A stretch of DNA of 64,000 nt from Mycoplasmatota bacterium (GTDB lineage: Bacteria > Bacillota_I > Bacilli_A > MAG-NZ): assembly GCA_018394315.1 (NCBI GenBank), contig CP074575.1, positions 1,907,501 through 1,971,500 of the forward strand, read 5' to 3'. The notes under the pieces were generated by a model, which ran no database searches, was not told the origin of the DNA, and was given only the letters and a program-made list of their open reading frames with translations. This document shows positions 36,710 to 45,597 of the stretch, piece after piece; the first letter of the stretch is position 1; the number at the start of each line of letters is the position of its first letter. The translations under genes and the position numbers were made by a program.

Positions 36710-37951
36710 CTAATAATACAAGTCTTTAAAGACATTTCTTAAATTATATAGTGCGTATATATTTATTGATAACATTATTAGAAGTCCTAAATCGGCAAAC
36801 TGCCATACTTTGAGTAAGCTTAAGAATATACCCATTATCATGCTTAACACAAATAACATTCTGTAAAAAAATATATATTTGTGATTCCCACCAATATAAA
36901 TAAAATTAGTTTCTCCCATATAATAAGCACCAATTAAAGTAGTTATTGAAAAGAATAATACAATTATTGCAAGTAAAATATTACCAAGTGAGCCAAAGTG
37001 ATCATTAAATACTGTAATTAAAGCATCCATTCCACTATATAAACTTAAATCAACATCACTCAGTAAAACAATTAATGCAGTTATTGTACAAATTACTATA
37101 GTATCAATAAAAACACCAATGCTTTGATACATACCTTGCACTATAGGTTTTTTCACATTACTAATAGCACTAATATTAGGAGTAGTTCCTATACCTGCTT
37201 CATTAGAAAAAAGTCCTCTTCTTATTCCGTAAGAAATCGCAGCCCCAAACGTTCCTCCAATTGCACTATCACCATTAAATGCATTAAATACTATTTCTTT
37301 TAGTACATCTGGTACATTATCTAAATGAGATAATATAACATATAAACCAATCCCAAGATATAGTAAAGCCATTAGTGGCACTACTTTTCCAGTAAAATTT
37401 ATAATACTTTTTATTCCACTAAATACTACGTAACTTATTAATATAATTACAAGTCCACCCACTAAAAGAGTAGGAGCACCAAATCCTCTATTAAATATGT
37501 TAACAATTGCATTCATTTGAATCGGTGGAAATAAAAAGCCAAAGCTTATAACCACACTGACAGCAAAAAGTTTTGCTAGATTTGGATTGTTTAATCCCTT
37601 CTCAATATAATATGAAGGTCCTCCTCTTGCCTCTCCATTAACTTTGACCTTAAAGTACTGGCTTAGAGTATTCTCCATAACACTAAGTACAGCTCCAAAA
37701 AAACTGAAAACCCACATCCAAAAGATTGCACCACTACCACCATAGAGGATTGCAACTAGAACTCCAACAATATTTCCTGTGCCTACATGGGTTGCGATAG
37801 TGAGCAAAAGTGTCTGTCTAGGGCTTATCCCATCTCTTTCTTCTCTTTTAAGATTTTTAAGCCCAGTAATTTGAATGAACTTAAATTTAAATGAAAAATA
37901 TATACTAAAAAAGATAACAATAAAAACCAAAAAAAATTCTAGTAGTTGCAT
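36710..37951 (-). CDS. Sodium:alanine/glycine symporter (AGCS family)
   Basis: Membrane transporter with about ten to eleven helices in 413 residues. The family signature is clear: GGSGAIFWMWVFSFFGAVL, ENTLSQYFKVKVNGEARGGP and GLFSNEAGIGTTPNISA. AGCS proteins import alanine, glycine or glutamine with Na+. AGAGG precedes the ATG. Divergent from mnmL. The amino acid transported is not determined by the sequence. Confidence 0.9.
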   Translation of the reverse strand: MQLLEFFLVFIVIFFSIYFSFKFKFIQITGLKNLKREERDGISPRQTLLLTIATHVGTGNIVGVLVAILYGGSGAIFWMWVFSFFGAVLSVMENTLSQYFKVKVNGEARGGPSYYIEKGLNNPNLAKLFAVSVVISFGFLFPPIQMNAIVNIFNRGFGAPTLLVGGLVIILISYVVFSGIKSIINFTGKVVPLMALLYLGIGLYVILSHLDNVPDVLKEIVFNAFNGDSAIGGTFGAAISYGIRRGLFSNEAGIGTTPNISAISNVKKPIVQGMYQSIGVFIDTIVICTITALIVLLSDVDLSLYSGMDALITVFNDHFGSLGNILLAIIVLFFSITTLIGAYYMGETNFIYIGGNHKYIFFYRMLFVLSMIMGIFLSLLKVWQFADLGLLIMLSINIYALYNLRNVFKDLYY

Positions 37952-38029
37952 AATTTAACCTCTTTTCATTTAAGTATATCTACCATTTTGCATCAATATG
38001 TTAGAATAGATTATGAAAGGAAGATAACA

Positions 38030-38944
38030 ATGAATTTAATGACAAATGAAAAAAGATATAATACACTTAATAACTATTATAAACTCATATTTAACTCAAA
38101 GGTGTTTAAAGTATCCTTAAACGCAAATTTTACTTGTCCAAATATAATAAATAACCATGGTTGTACATTTTGTCTAGAGGGTTCAGGAGAATATGCGGGT
38201 AACCCTAACGATTCACTAAAAGAGCAGTTTATTTCTATTAAGAATAAGATGCATAAGAAATGGCCTAGCGCAAAATACATTGCATATTTTCAAGCTAATA
38301 CTAATACTAATGCAGAAATAGATTATTTAAAAAATCTATATGAAGAAGCTTTAGTACTAGATGAAAATATCGTTGGTTTAAGTATTTCTACAAGACCAGA
38401 TTGTATTTCAATTGAGTTAATGGATTATTTTGAAGAACTCTCAAAAAGAACATTTCTTACTATTGAATTAGGCTTACAAACAATACACGATGATACATTA
38501 AAACTAATTAACAGGGGACATACTTATTTAGAATTTAAAGATTGTGTAACTGAATTAAGAAAACGAAACGTAAGTGTCGTAGTTCATATAATTAACGGGC
38601 TTCCAAACGAATCAAAAGAAATGATGATTTCAACGGTCAAAGACATAAATAAATTAGATATCCAAGGAATCAAAATACATCTTCTTCACATTATGAAAAA
38701 CACTAAATTAGGTTATGATTATCTAAAAAATCCATTTAAATCCTTAACACAAAAAGAGTATACCGACATAGTATGTGATCAACTTGAAATACTTAACAAA
38801 AATATCATTATACATAGACTAACTGGAGATGCTCCAAAAGAAGCTCTAATTGAACCGCTTTGGAGTTTAAGAAAATTCGTTGTAATTAATGAGATTGATA
38901 AAGAAATGAGAAAGAGAGATTCTTACCAAGGATGCTTAGAATAA
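38030..38944 (+). CDS. mnmL: Radical SAM tRNA-modification protein MnmL (YtqA, TIGR01212 type)
   Basis: Radical SAM protein with the family's wide cluster motif CPNIINNHGCTFC, followed by YFQANTNT and GLSISTRPDC. It matches Bacillus YtqA. In Bacillus the ytqA-ytqB pair has been linked to forming the aminomethyl and then methylaminomethyl group of U34 in tRNA (MnmL and MnmM), replacing MnmC of enterics. I start it at ATG 38030 with AAAGGAAG ahead; the frame from 37946 overlaps the divergent symporter gene. 304 residues. The next gene overlaps its end by 13 bases. Confidence 0.85.
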   Translation: MNLMTNEKRYNTLNNYYKLIFNSKVFKVSLNANFTCPNIINNHGCTFCLEGSGEYAGNPNDSLKEQFISIKNKMHKKWPSAKYIAYFQANTNTNAEIDYLKNLYEEALVLDENIVGLSISTRPDCISIELMDYFEELSKRTFLTIELGLQTIHDDTLKLINRGHTYLEFKDCVTELRKRNVSVVVHIINGLPNESKEMMISTVKDINKLDIQGIKIHLLHIMKNTKLGYDYLKNPFKSLTQKEYTDIVCDQLEILNKNIIIHRLTGDAPKEALIEPLWSLRKFVVINEIDKEMRKRDSYQGCLE

Positions 38945-39465
38945 TCCCTTTTGCCCACAAAGTTGCTAGTGAGTATTTAAAGCAAGGTAGTACCGTAGTA
39001 GATGCAACATGTGGAAATGGTAATGATACTATATTTCTATCTAAGTTAGTCCCTAATGGTCATGTATATGCATTTGATATTCAATCTAAGGCAATTGAAA
39101 ATACAAAGAAAAGAATCAAGAGTGATAACGTGAGTGTTATCAATGATTCTCATGAAAATATCTCGAATTATGTTAATAACGTTGACTTAGTAATGTTTAA
39201 CTTAGGCTATCTACCTAATTCAAATTCTAATATTACAACAACCCATCAAGTAACTATAAGAGCTTTAGAAAATATACTACCAATACTAAATAGGAATGCT
39301 CTAGTAATAATTGTTGTATATACAGGCCATGAAAATGGTATGCTTGAATCTATAAAACTTGAAGGATTTATAGATACTCTAAGTAGTGAATACTCTGTTA
39401 GTAAATATGAAGTATTAAACAAGAAAAATCCACCGTATGTTTTAATAATAAAAAAGAATCGTTAG
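38932..39465 (+). CDS. mnmM: tRNA (mnm5s2U34)-methyltransferase MnmM (YtqB)
   Basis: Class I SAM methyltransferase of 177 residues: motif I VVDATCGNGNDTIFLSKL, then AFDIQSKAIENTK and NLGYLPN (the family's NLGYLPG-type signature). It corresponds to Bacillus YtqB, identified as the methyltransferase that makes mnm5 from nm5 at U34. It overlaps mnmL by 13 bases and ends in a bidirectional terminator shared with purB. Confidence 0.88.
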   Translation: MLRIIPFAHKVASEYLKQGSTVVDATCGNGNDTIFLSKLVPNGHVYAFDIQSKAIENTKKRIKSDNVSVINDSHENISNYVNNVDLVMFNLGYLPNSNSNITTTHQVTIRALENILPILNRNALVIIVVYTGHENGMLESIKLEGFIDTLSSEYSVSKYEVLNKKNPPYVLIIKKNR

Positions 39466-39491
39466 ATGATTTACCACCTAGCGATTCTTTT
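39451..39491. terminator. Bidirectional terminator between mnmM and purB
   Basis: AAAAAGAATCG(TTAG) and (CTAG)CGATTCTTTT arms with a 12-base loop; T-runs exist on both strands. It overlaps the mnmM stop. Confidence 0.85.
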
Positions 39492-39492
39492 A

Positions 39493-40782
39493 TTAAATAC
39501 CTACTCTACTAAAAATCGTATCTACACTTTTTAAATAATATTCTAAATCGAAACATGCTTTAAGTTCATCTTTAGATAAATACTTACTGACTTCACTTAT
39601 TAACAACTCATCGAGAAATTGACTTTTATTTTCCATTGTTTTCATTGCGATTGGTTGAACCATATCATATGCTTCTTCTCTAGATAAATCTTTATTTATT
39701 AAAGCTGTCATTACTCTTTGAGCAAAGATAACCCCATTTGTTTTATAAATATTATTTAACATATTTTCTTCATGGACAATAAGGTTTTTCACTACATTAG
39801 TAAATCTGCTCAATGCATAATCTAACAAAACAGTTGCATCAGGAACAATTATTCTCTCTACACTTGAATGAGAAATATCTCTTTCATGCCACAAAGCAAT
39901 GTTATCAAATGAGGCATTCATATAGCCTCTAATGACTCTAGCACATCCAGTTATATTTTCGCTGCTAATTGGATTTTTTTTATGTGGCATAGCACTTGAA
40001 CCTTTTTGACCTTTATCAAAGTACTCTTGTACTTCGTGGACTTCTGTTCTTTGCAGATGACGTAGTTCTACTGCCATTTTTTCTAATTCAGTTGCAATTA
40101 ATGCTAATACACTCATATAATTTGCATGTCTATCTCTTTGTAGAGTTTGAGTTGATATATTACTAGATTCAATTCCAAGTTGTTCACATACGTAATCTTG
40201 TACGAATACAGGAGTATTAGCAAAATTACCTACTGCTCCACTAATCTTACCAGCTTCAACATCTCTTCTAGCTAAATCTAATCTTGCTAGATTTCTCTTC
40301 ATATCCTCATACCAAAGTGCAAATTTTAAACCAAAAGAAGTAATATCCGCATGAATCCCATGAGTTCTACCGATACATGGTGTGTTTTTATACTTGTTTG
40401 CCTGTTCTCTTAATACATCCATTAGTTTTACTAAATCATCTCTTAAAATGTCATTAGCTTGTTTATATATATATCCATTTGCTGTATCAACAACATCTGT
40501 ACTAGTAAGACCATAATGAACCCACTTCTTTTCACTTCCAAGAAATTCACTTACGCTTCTAGTAAAAGCAATAATATCATGTTTAGTCTTTTTCTCAATC
40601 TCATAAATTCTTTCAATACTAAAGTCCGCATTATCTTGTATCATCTTTAAATCATCAAGAGGTATTACACCTAGCTTGTTCCACGCTTCTAAAGTTAATA
40701 TTTCAACTTTTAAATAAGCCTCAAACTTTTTCTGTTCTGTCCAAATATCTTTCATTTCTTTTCTACTGTATCTTGTTATCAT
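39493..40782 (-). CDS. purB: Adenylosuccinate lyase
   Basis: Acts twice in purine synthesis: SAICAR to AICAR and adenylosuccinate to AMP. The fumarase/aspartase signature [17 protein letters not shown] is intact, as are the Thr-Ser motif [13 protein letters not shown] and [14 protein letters not shown]. 429 residues, normal. GGAGG lies before the ATG. It is ten bases after the HD-GYP-like gene; no other pur genes are near. Confidence 0.96.
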   Translation of the reverse strand: MITRYSRKEMKDIWTEQKKFEAYLKVEILTLEAWNKLGVIPLDDLKMIQDNADFSIERIYEIEKKTKHDIIAFTRSVSEFLGSEKKWVHYGLTSTDVVDTANGYIYKQANDILRDDLVKLMDVLREQANKYKNTPCIGRTHGIHADITSFGLKFALWYEDMKRNLARLDLARRDVEAGKISGAVGNFANTPVFVQDYVCEQLGIESSNISTQTLQRDRHANYMSVLALIATELEKMAVELRHLQRTEVHEVQEYFDKGQKGSSAMPHKKNPISSENITGCARVIRGYMNASFDNIALWHERDISHSSVERIIVPDATVLLDYALSRFTNVVKNLIVHEENMLNNIYKTNGVIFAQRVMTALINKDLSREEAYDMVQPIAMKTMENKSQFLDELLISEVSKYLSKDELKACFDLEYYLKSVDTIFSRVGI

Positions 40783-40791
40783 TTGTCCTCC

Positions 40792-42261
40792 TTACAAAAT
40801 GAAATTATCATATTTCTCTCTAAATTCTTCTTCAAATCTTATAAATCTATCGACAATTTGAAAGTCGAAGTATTTACTAAAATAATCACGAATAGTTCTA
40901 ACTGCCTCCATATGAGAAAACTCATCCTTATATAGTCTGTCCATTCTAAGTGCATCATATATATCAATAACCAAAACAATTTGACTATTAATATCTAAAG
41001 AAACGTGATCTTCAGAGAATAATTGTTTATCAAATGCCGTTTGGCAATGGTTTCTCACTAAGTCTTCTGAATATTGATTAATTCTTAATCTATGAATAAT
41101 CTCTCTAGCAATATGGGTTCTCTCCTTAATTTCTTCGTAATTATCTTGCGATAAAATCTTATTATACTTAAAATCCATCAATGTTAAATAATCTCTCTTA
41201 TCTATGTGTACTTTAGCAAAATCAAATGTCTTATTGCATTCATCAATACTAAGTTTTAAAACTCCTGCTAACTTTCTAGATAATTGAGCACAACGATATG
41301 AATTAAATTTATCTTTATATAAATTTGCTCCATTAAATATCTCAACACTATCAAATGTATCATCAACTACTTTTAGAAAGTCCTTTTCTAAAGCTCTCCT
41401 TGAAGCCAGCTCTTTTTTTCTTTCATCATGCATTTTCGCCGCGATTTTCACATTGAAATTTAGTGCTAGTAAAAACAACGTTAATACAATGGTCCTTATT
41501 AGTATGTCCCTAAATTCAACAGTTTCAGAATAATTAATTAAATCTGCAACATCTTCAAGCTTTTCATAGGTGGGATATATGACAACAAAATTAATTATAG
41601 TGTAAATAAACAATGTTAAATATGAAATATGCTTCATTAATTTCCTACTTTGATAAAATGCAGTTATCGTCAGAGAAAAGAATATTAATCCATAAGATAC
41701 ATCTGAAATACTATTATAAATTAGTGCTGTATCTAAATTATTTTTCAAAGCATTGACTGCATCTATTCTAAGATTTATAAACATCGCAATAGCAATTGTT
41801 ATTGTATTGATACTAACTAAATACATTGCTGTCTTCTGTTGAATTTCATTTGTTGGATCCGAATAAATTAAACTTTTAAGCATTTGGTTTATTCCAAAAG
41901 TAAATAAGAATATTAAAATTGATACAACTATGATTTTATAATCTCTAGTGAGTAAAAACAGTGAAAAGAGAATGTTTGTGATAAAAACAATTCTCTTGAT
42001 TATCCTATTCTTACGGTAAAGAACTTCAGCCTCGTCCAAAATATCTACACCAGCTTCTAAGTCGAACATCGTAAGCAATCTCTTTAATGTTAAGGGCTCT
42101 CTTTTTGGTTTCTTCTCAGAATATAACTTTTTAGTTGATCTCTTCTTAATAACCGAAAGTTTCTTTGAAACGCCCTTAAAAATAGAATCTTTTTCAGGAT
42201 TATATTTATTATTATTAGTTTTCTTTAAATATTCATCAATTCCTAAATCATCCCTACTCAT
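40792..42261 (-). CDS. Membrane protein with a degenerate HD-GYP-like domain
   Basis: 489 residues. The first 90 or so are basic and cytosolic, then about six to seven hydrophobic segments (about 95-285), then a soluble C-terminal domain. The latter resembles HD-GYP phosphodiesterases: KILSQDNYEEIKERTHIAREI and VIDIYDALRMDRLYKDEF match the family. However, the HD metal pair is absent (KVHIDKRD where LHDIGK is expected) and the HHExxDGxGYP segment is replaced by NHCQTAFDKQLF. It is therefore probably a catalytically dead regulator or signal-binding protein. It lies between pgpA-like and purB genes. Confidence 0.7.
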   Translation of the reverse strand: MSRDDLGIDEYLKKTNNNKYNPEKDSIFKGVSKKLSVIKKRSTKKLYSEKKPKREPLTLKRLLTMFDLEAGVDILDEAEVLYRKNRIIKRIVFITNILFSLFLLTRDYKIIVVSILIFLFTFGINQMLKSLIYSDPTNEIQQKTAMYLVSINTITIAIAMFINLRIDAVNALKNNLDTALIYNSISDVSYGLIFFSLTITAFYQSRKLMKHISYLTLFIYTIINFVVIYPTYEKLEDVADLINYSETVEFRDILIRTIVLTLFLLALNFNVKIAAKMHDERKKELASRRALEKDFLKVVDDTFDSVEIFNGANLYKDKFNSYRCAQLSRKLAGVLKLSIDECNKTFDFAKVHIDKRDYLTLMDFKYNKILSQDNYEEIKERTHIAREIIHRLRINQYSEDLVRNHCQTAFDKQLFSEDHVSLDINSQIVLVIDIYDALRMDRLYKDEFSHMEAVRTIRDYFSKYFDFQIVDRFIRFEEEFREKYDNFIL

Positions 42262-42271
42262 ATGCTAACCT

Positions 42272-42829
42272 CTAAAACAATTTCTCTTGTGTTACAGATA
42301 AATCTTTATGAGCTGCTTCCTCCATTGACATTTGAGCAACTCTAGTTGATGCAGCAGCAGCGATGGCACCAACAATATCATCTAACATGGTGTGGCATAC
42401 TCTATTTTCCCCAGAACCGTGATCATTTAGTTCCTTAATAATTCCAGGTTTATTCACATCGATATCTCCAAAATTTGTTTGACCAATTACACCAAACAAA
42501 CCAGCTACAGCTAAACCGAGAATTTCATCAATACCAAAAACACCTAGATCATGTGCTAAAATGTTCTGGATAGGTCCCTCAAATTTTTCCTCTTCTGTTA
42601 AACGGTCAATCTCAGCTCCAAGTAATAATATATGGAATACATCTCTTAGGGACAAAATTTTTAACACGCTATCTTCACAGTCTTCAAAGTTGATAGTATC
42701 AGAATACTTAGATTGTTGATCAAATGCAATTTTTGCTATTTCTCGATAATCTACGCCACGCTTCTTCAAAATTCGTAAATTTTCTTCTAACATCTCTTGT
42801 CTAGAATATAATAATTTAGACTTTGACAT
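42272..42829 (-). CDS. Phosphatidylglycerophosphatase A family protein
   Basis: 185 residues with the PgpA-type core: LAHDLGVFGIDEILGLAVAG and HTMLDDIVGAIAAAAST, rich in conserved acidic residues and Gly/Ala. It resembles Bacillus YutG. The expected reaction is dephosphorylation of phosphatidylglycerophosphate, fitting cdsA in this genome. Unlike E. coli PgpA it has no strong membrane segments. AAAGGTG precedes the ATG. First gene of a run with the HD-GYP-like gene and purB. Confidence 0.78.
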   Translation of the reverse strand: MSKSKLLYSRQEMLEENLRILKKRGVDYREIAKIAFDQQSKYSDTINFEDCEDSVLKILSLRDVFHILLLGAEIDRLTEEEKFEGPIQNILAHDLGVFGIDEILGLAVAGLFGVIGQTNFGDIDVNKPGIIKELNDHGSGENRVCHTMLDDIVGAIAAAASTRVAQMSMEEAAHKDLSVTQEKLF

Positions 42830-42849
42830 ATTACCACACCTTTCGATAT

Positions 42850-42858
42850 AATTATAGC
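42850..42858 (-). promoter_or_regulatory. Extended -10 promoter of the pgpA-like gene
   Basis: TGCTATAAT on the minus strand; -10 TATAAT at 42850-42855, about 20 bases before the gene. No clear -35. Confidence 0.5.
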
Positions 42859-42920
42859 ATAAAATTAAATTACAAAAACTACTATAATCTCATTTGTAGT
42901 AGAATAATAGGAGGAAATTT

Positions 42921-43667
42921 ATGATTTTAGATTTTTTTCGGGAAGTTCCCAACCCTACAAAATCAGTACAAATGTTCACTCCACTTTACTTCTTCCTAAT
43001 TACCTTACTAATTTTATCAATTATTATATTAGTAAAATATGCGAAAAAAATTAAAGAAAGTAAATATGAAGAATTTATTCGTTATATCATATTTATAATA
43101 ATGTTTACCGCAGAATTCTACTTTATATTCTTTTCATGGATAAAAGGAGAGTGGTCATTCCCACTACACTTGTGTGGATTGTGTGTTATAATGACACTTA
43201 TTCTATTAATTACAAAGAGCTATAATGTTTTTGAGACCGTCTTCTTTATCGGTATCTCAGGAGGTATCGTTGCATTCATTATTCCTGATAACGGTGGATA
43301 TGGATTCGACAATATTAGATTTTACGCATTCTTCTTTAATCGATTACTAATTATATTAGTACCTTTATACTTCAAAATCGGGTATGATTTTGTTATTAGA
43401 AAAGATACTCTTATAAAGACATCACTATTTGTTATCATTGCATGGTTAATAAACTTTGCGATTAATACATTCCTAAGATCACTAACTACACTTAAGGCAA
43501 ACTATATGTTTACGCATGAGTTACCAAAATCTTTAGTTGGATTTTTTCCAGAATTCCCATGGTATATCTTTATCTTTGGTATGATTACATTCTTGATGTT
43601 TTTATCAATTTATTTAGCAACAGGTGAAAAAGTTCCATTTGCAAAAAAAATCGAGTCAAATCAATGA
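42921..43667 (+). CDS. YwaF-type integral membrane protein (TIGR02206)
   Basis: 248 residues with six hydrophobic segments. The pattern WSFPLHLCGLCVI and later NRLLIILVPLYFKIGY is typical of the TIGR02206/YwaF family of unknown function. TAGGAGG before the ATG. It is divergent from the pgpA-like gene and ends in a shared terminator. Confidence 0.8.
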   Translation: MILDFFREVPNPTKSVQMFTPLYFFLITLLILSIIILVKYAKKIKESKYEEFIRYIIFIIMFTAEFYFIFFSWIKGEWSFPLHLCGLCVIMTLILLITKSYNVFETVFFIGISGGIVAFIIPDNGGYGFDNIRFYAFFFNRLLIILVPLYFKIGYDFVIRKDTLIKTSLFVIIAWLINFAINTFLRSLTTLKANYMFTHELPKSLVGFFPEFPWYIFIFGMITFLMFLSIYLATGEKVPFAKKIESNQ

Positions 43668-43677
43668 CTCTTTTTTT
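43643..43677. terminator. Bidirectional terminator after the YwaF-type gene
   Basis: GAGTCA / TGACTC stem with a six-base loop, seven T on the plus strand and an eight-A run on the other side for the convergent gene. Confidence 0.88.
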
Positions 43678-43678
43678 A

Positions 43679-44656
43679 TTAATTATACTGGTTGAAATCT
43701 AAAGCTATAAATGGGGAATCGCTCAAGATATTTTCCTCATGCAATTTTATATATCTATCTGCCCAATCAGGTAGATTGTTTATATCAAAACTTCTATGAA
43801 TCACAATGTAAAGAATGATTCTCCTAAATTTCAAAAAAAGGTTAAGTTTCGAAAACCAAGAATCATCAAGTTTATTAACTTGATTATATCCTTTCATGAA
43901 ATGTTTCATAACAAAATCAGCTCTTTCTAAATCATCTGGGTTAAACCAAATAGAATAAAATAAAACGATTGCAATATCCGAAATGAACCATTTATATGCT
44001 GAATCATCAAAGTCAAAAACCTCAAACTCTAACTCGTCATTAATGAAAAAATTCCCCATATGCATATCAGTGTGAATTAATCCATAACTTTCTTTATCCT
44101 TAGGTAATTCATGTAGCTCATTCAATAATTCATTAAATATACTGCACACTTTAGAATTTTCCGGAAGATAGCTACAAGCATCTTTGATTAACACATCTTC
44201 GTACCATTCGATTCTTCTATTCTTAGGAATAAATCTCTTTGTAATTTTATGCATTTCAGCTAAAACTCTACCGTATTCGGTAAAAAACTCTTTCGTAGCA
44301 TCTTCTCTTCTAGGTGCTCTACCTTTAGCAAACTTAAAGGCTGTAGCTAAAAATGTTGGTTCTTTTTCACCTAGCATTTCTACTAAATTCCCTTTTTCTG
44401 ATTTTATAGGTGTTACTACTTTCGCATTATTATCTTTTAAAAATTGAATGAATTCTAATTCTGCATTTAAATCATATAAATTGTGATGATCGCTATGTGA
44501 AATTCTTAAGATAAACTTATTTTCATTTTTCTTGAATGAATATATTAAATTTTCAAACCCGCCAACTTCTTCTAACGTAGTCATATCAAATCCATAAATC
44601 GTACTTGCTTTTTCTAAGTATGAGTTGTTGAAACTATTCTTAATATGCTTTTCCAT
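43679..44656 (-). CDS. Aminoglycoside phosphotransferase (APH)-fold kinase
   Basis: 325 residues of the APH/choline kinase fold. The catalytic loop is GLIHTDMHMGNFF with Asp, His and Asn, and the metal site is EVFDFDDSAYKWFISDIA. The N-terminal Lys/Arg-poor part still shows KFILRIS. The family includes homoserine, choline and stress-response kinases, so a role in drug resistance should not be assumed. TAGGAG before the ATG. It lies ten bases after fmt and is the last gene of gmk-rpoZ-priA-fmt. Confidence 0.8.
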   Translation of the reverse strand: MEKHIKNSFNNSYLEKASTIYGFDMTTLEEVGGFENLIYSFKKNENKFILRISHSDHHNLYDLNAELEFIQFLKDNNAKVVTPIKSEKGNLVEMLGEKEPTFLATAFKFAKGRAPRREDATKEFFTEYGRVLAEMHKITKRFIPKNRRIEWYEDVLIKDACSYLPENSKVCSIFNELLNELHELPKDKESYGLIHTDMHMGNFFINDELEFEVFDFDDSAYKWFISDIAIVLFYSIWFNPDDLERADFVMKHFMKGYNQVNKLDDSWFSKLNLFLKFRRIILYIVIHRSFDINNLPDWADRYIKLHEENILSDSPFIALDFNQYN

Positions 44657-44665
44657 AATCTTCTC

Positions 44666-45586
44666 CTAACTAAAAATATCTCCCGAATAAAATACTTTAT
44701 TTCCATTAATAAAGTCACTTATTTTAATCCTTTTCTTACCTTGAATTTGAATCTCTTTAAGTAAGTACCCACCATCAGATGTTCTAACTAAAATTCCATC
44801 CTTATCAATATTGATTATCTCTCCTGGAGTTCCACTTCTACAATTTATAATTTCTCCTGGATAAATCTTTATAATTAGATTATTTAGTTTTGTAAAGGTT
44901 CCGGGCCATGAATCAAATCCCCTAATATGATTATGTATTTCTTGTGATGTTAAATTCCAGTTTATCTTTTCTTCATCTCTTGTAATGTTGTAAGCATATG
45001 TCACTTTAGACTCATCCTGTGATAATGGAGTAATTTTTCCATTAACTAAGTCTAAAATAGTACTAATAATGAGCTTTGCTCCTACCTTGCTTAATTTATC
45101 ATGCATGGAAGCACAAGTATCATTTTCCTCTATTTTTACCTTAATTTGACTTAGTATATCTCCAGCATCCATTTTTCTAACCATATACATTATAGTAACT
45201 CCTGTATATTCTTCTCCGGTTGTGATTGCACGGTGAATTGGAGAACCTCCCCTAAATTTAGGTAAAAGAGATGCATGTACATTAATTGATCCATATTTAG
45301 GATAATTCAAGACTTCTTCAGGTATGAATTGCCCATATGCTGCGGTAACTATTAGATCTGGCTTTTCATTTAAGATTGTTTGATAATCATCTTTAATTTT
45401 TACTGGTTGAAACACCTTTAAATTATTTTCAATGGCTAATTCTTTAATTGGTGAAAATCTTATTTCTCTCTTTCTACCAACTTTTTTATCGGGTTGTGTT
45501 ACAACCAAATTTACATTAAAGTTATCTATCAATTTTTGCAAGATGTCTACACTAAAATCTGGTGTACCCATAAATACTATTTTCAT
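44666..45586 (-). CDS. fmt: Methionyl-tRNA formyltransferase
   Basis: Formylates initiator Met-tRNA with 10-formyl-THF. The N-terminal domain has MGTPDFSVDIL, HASLLPKFRGGSPIHRAI (formyl-THF site with Asn-His context in SINVHASLLP) and the C-terminal OB-like domain follows. 306 residues. AAAGGAG precedes the ATG. It lies directly after priA; no def gene is seen in the window. Confidence 0.96.
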   Translation of the reverse strand: MKIVFMGTPDFSVDILQKLIDNFNVNLVVTQPDKKVGRKREIRFSPIKELAIENNLKVFQPVKIKDDYQTILNEKPDLIVTAAYGQFIPEEVLNYPKYGSINVHASLLPKFRGGSPIHRAITTGEEYTGVTIMYMVRKMDAGDILSQIKVKIEENDTCASMHDKLSKVGAKLIISTILDLVNGKITPLSQDESKVTYAYNITRDEEKINWNLTSQEIHNHIRGFDSWPGTFTKLNNLIIKIYPGEIINCRSGTPGEIINIDKDGILVRTSDGGYLLKEIQIQGKKRIKISDFINGNKVFYSGDIFS

Positions 45587-45597
45587 ATTAAACTCCT

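Noticed and set aside
43679..44656. Antibiotic resistance by aminoglycoside phosphorylation
   Set aside because: The APH fold is shared by many metabolic kinases; the location in the fmt operon suggests a housekeeping role.
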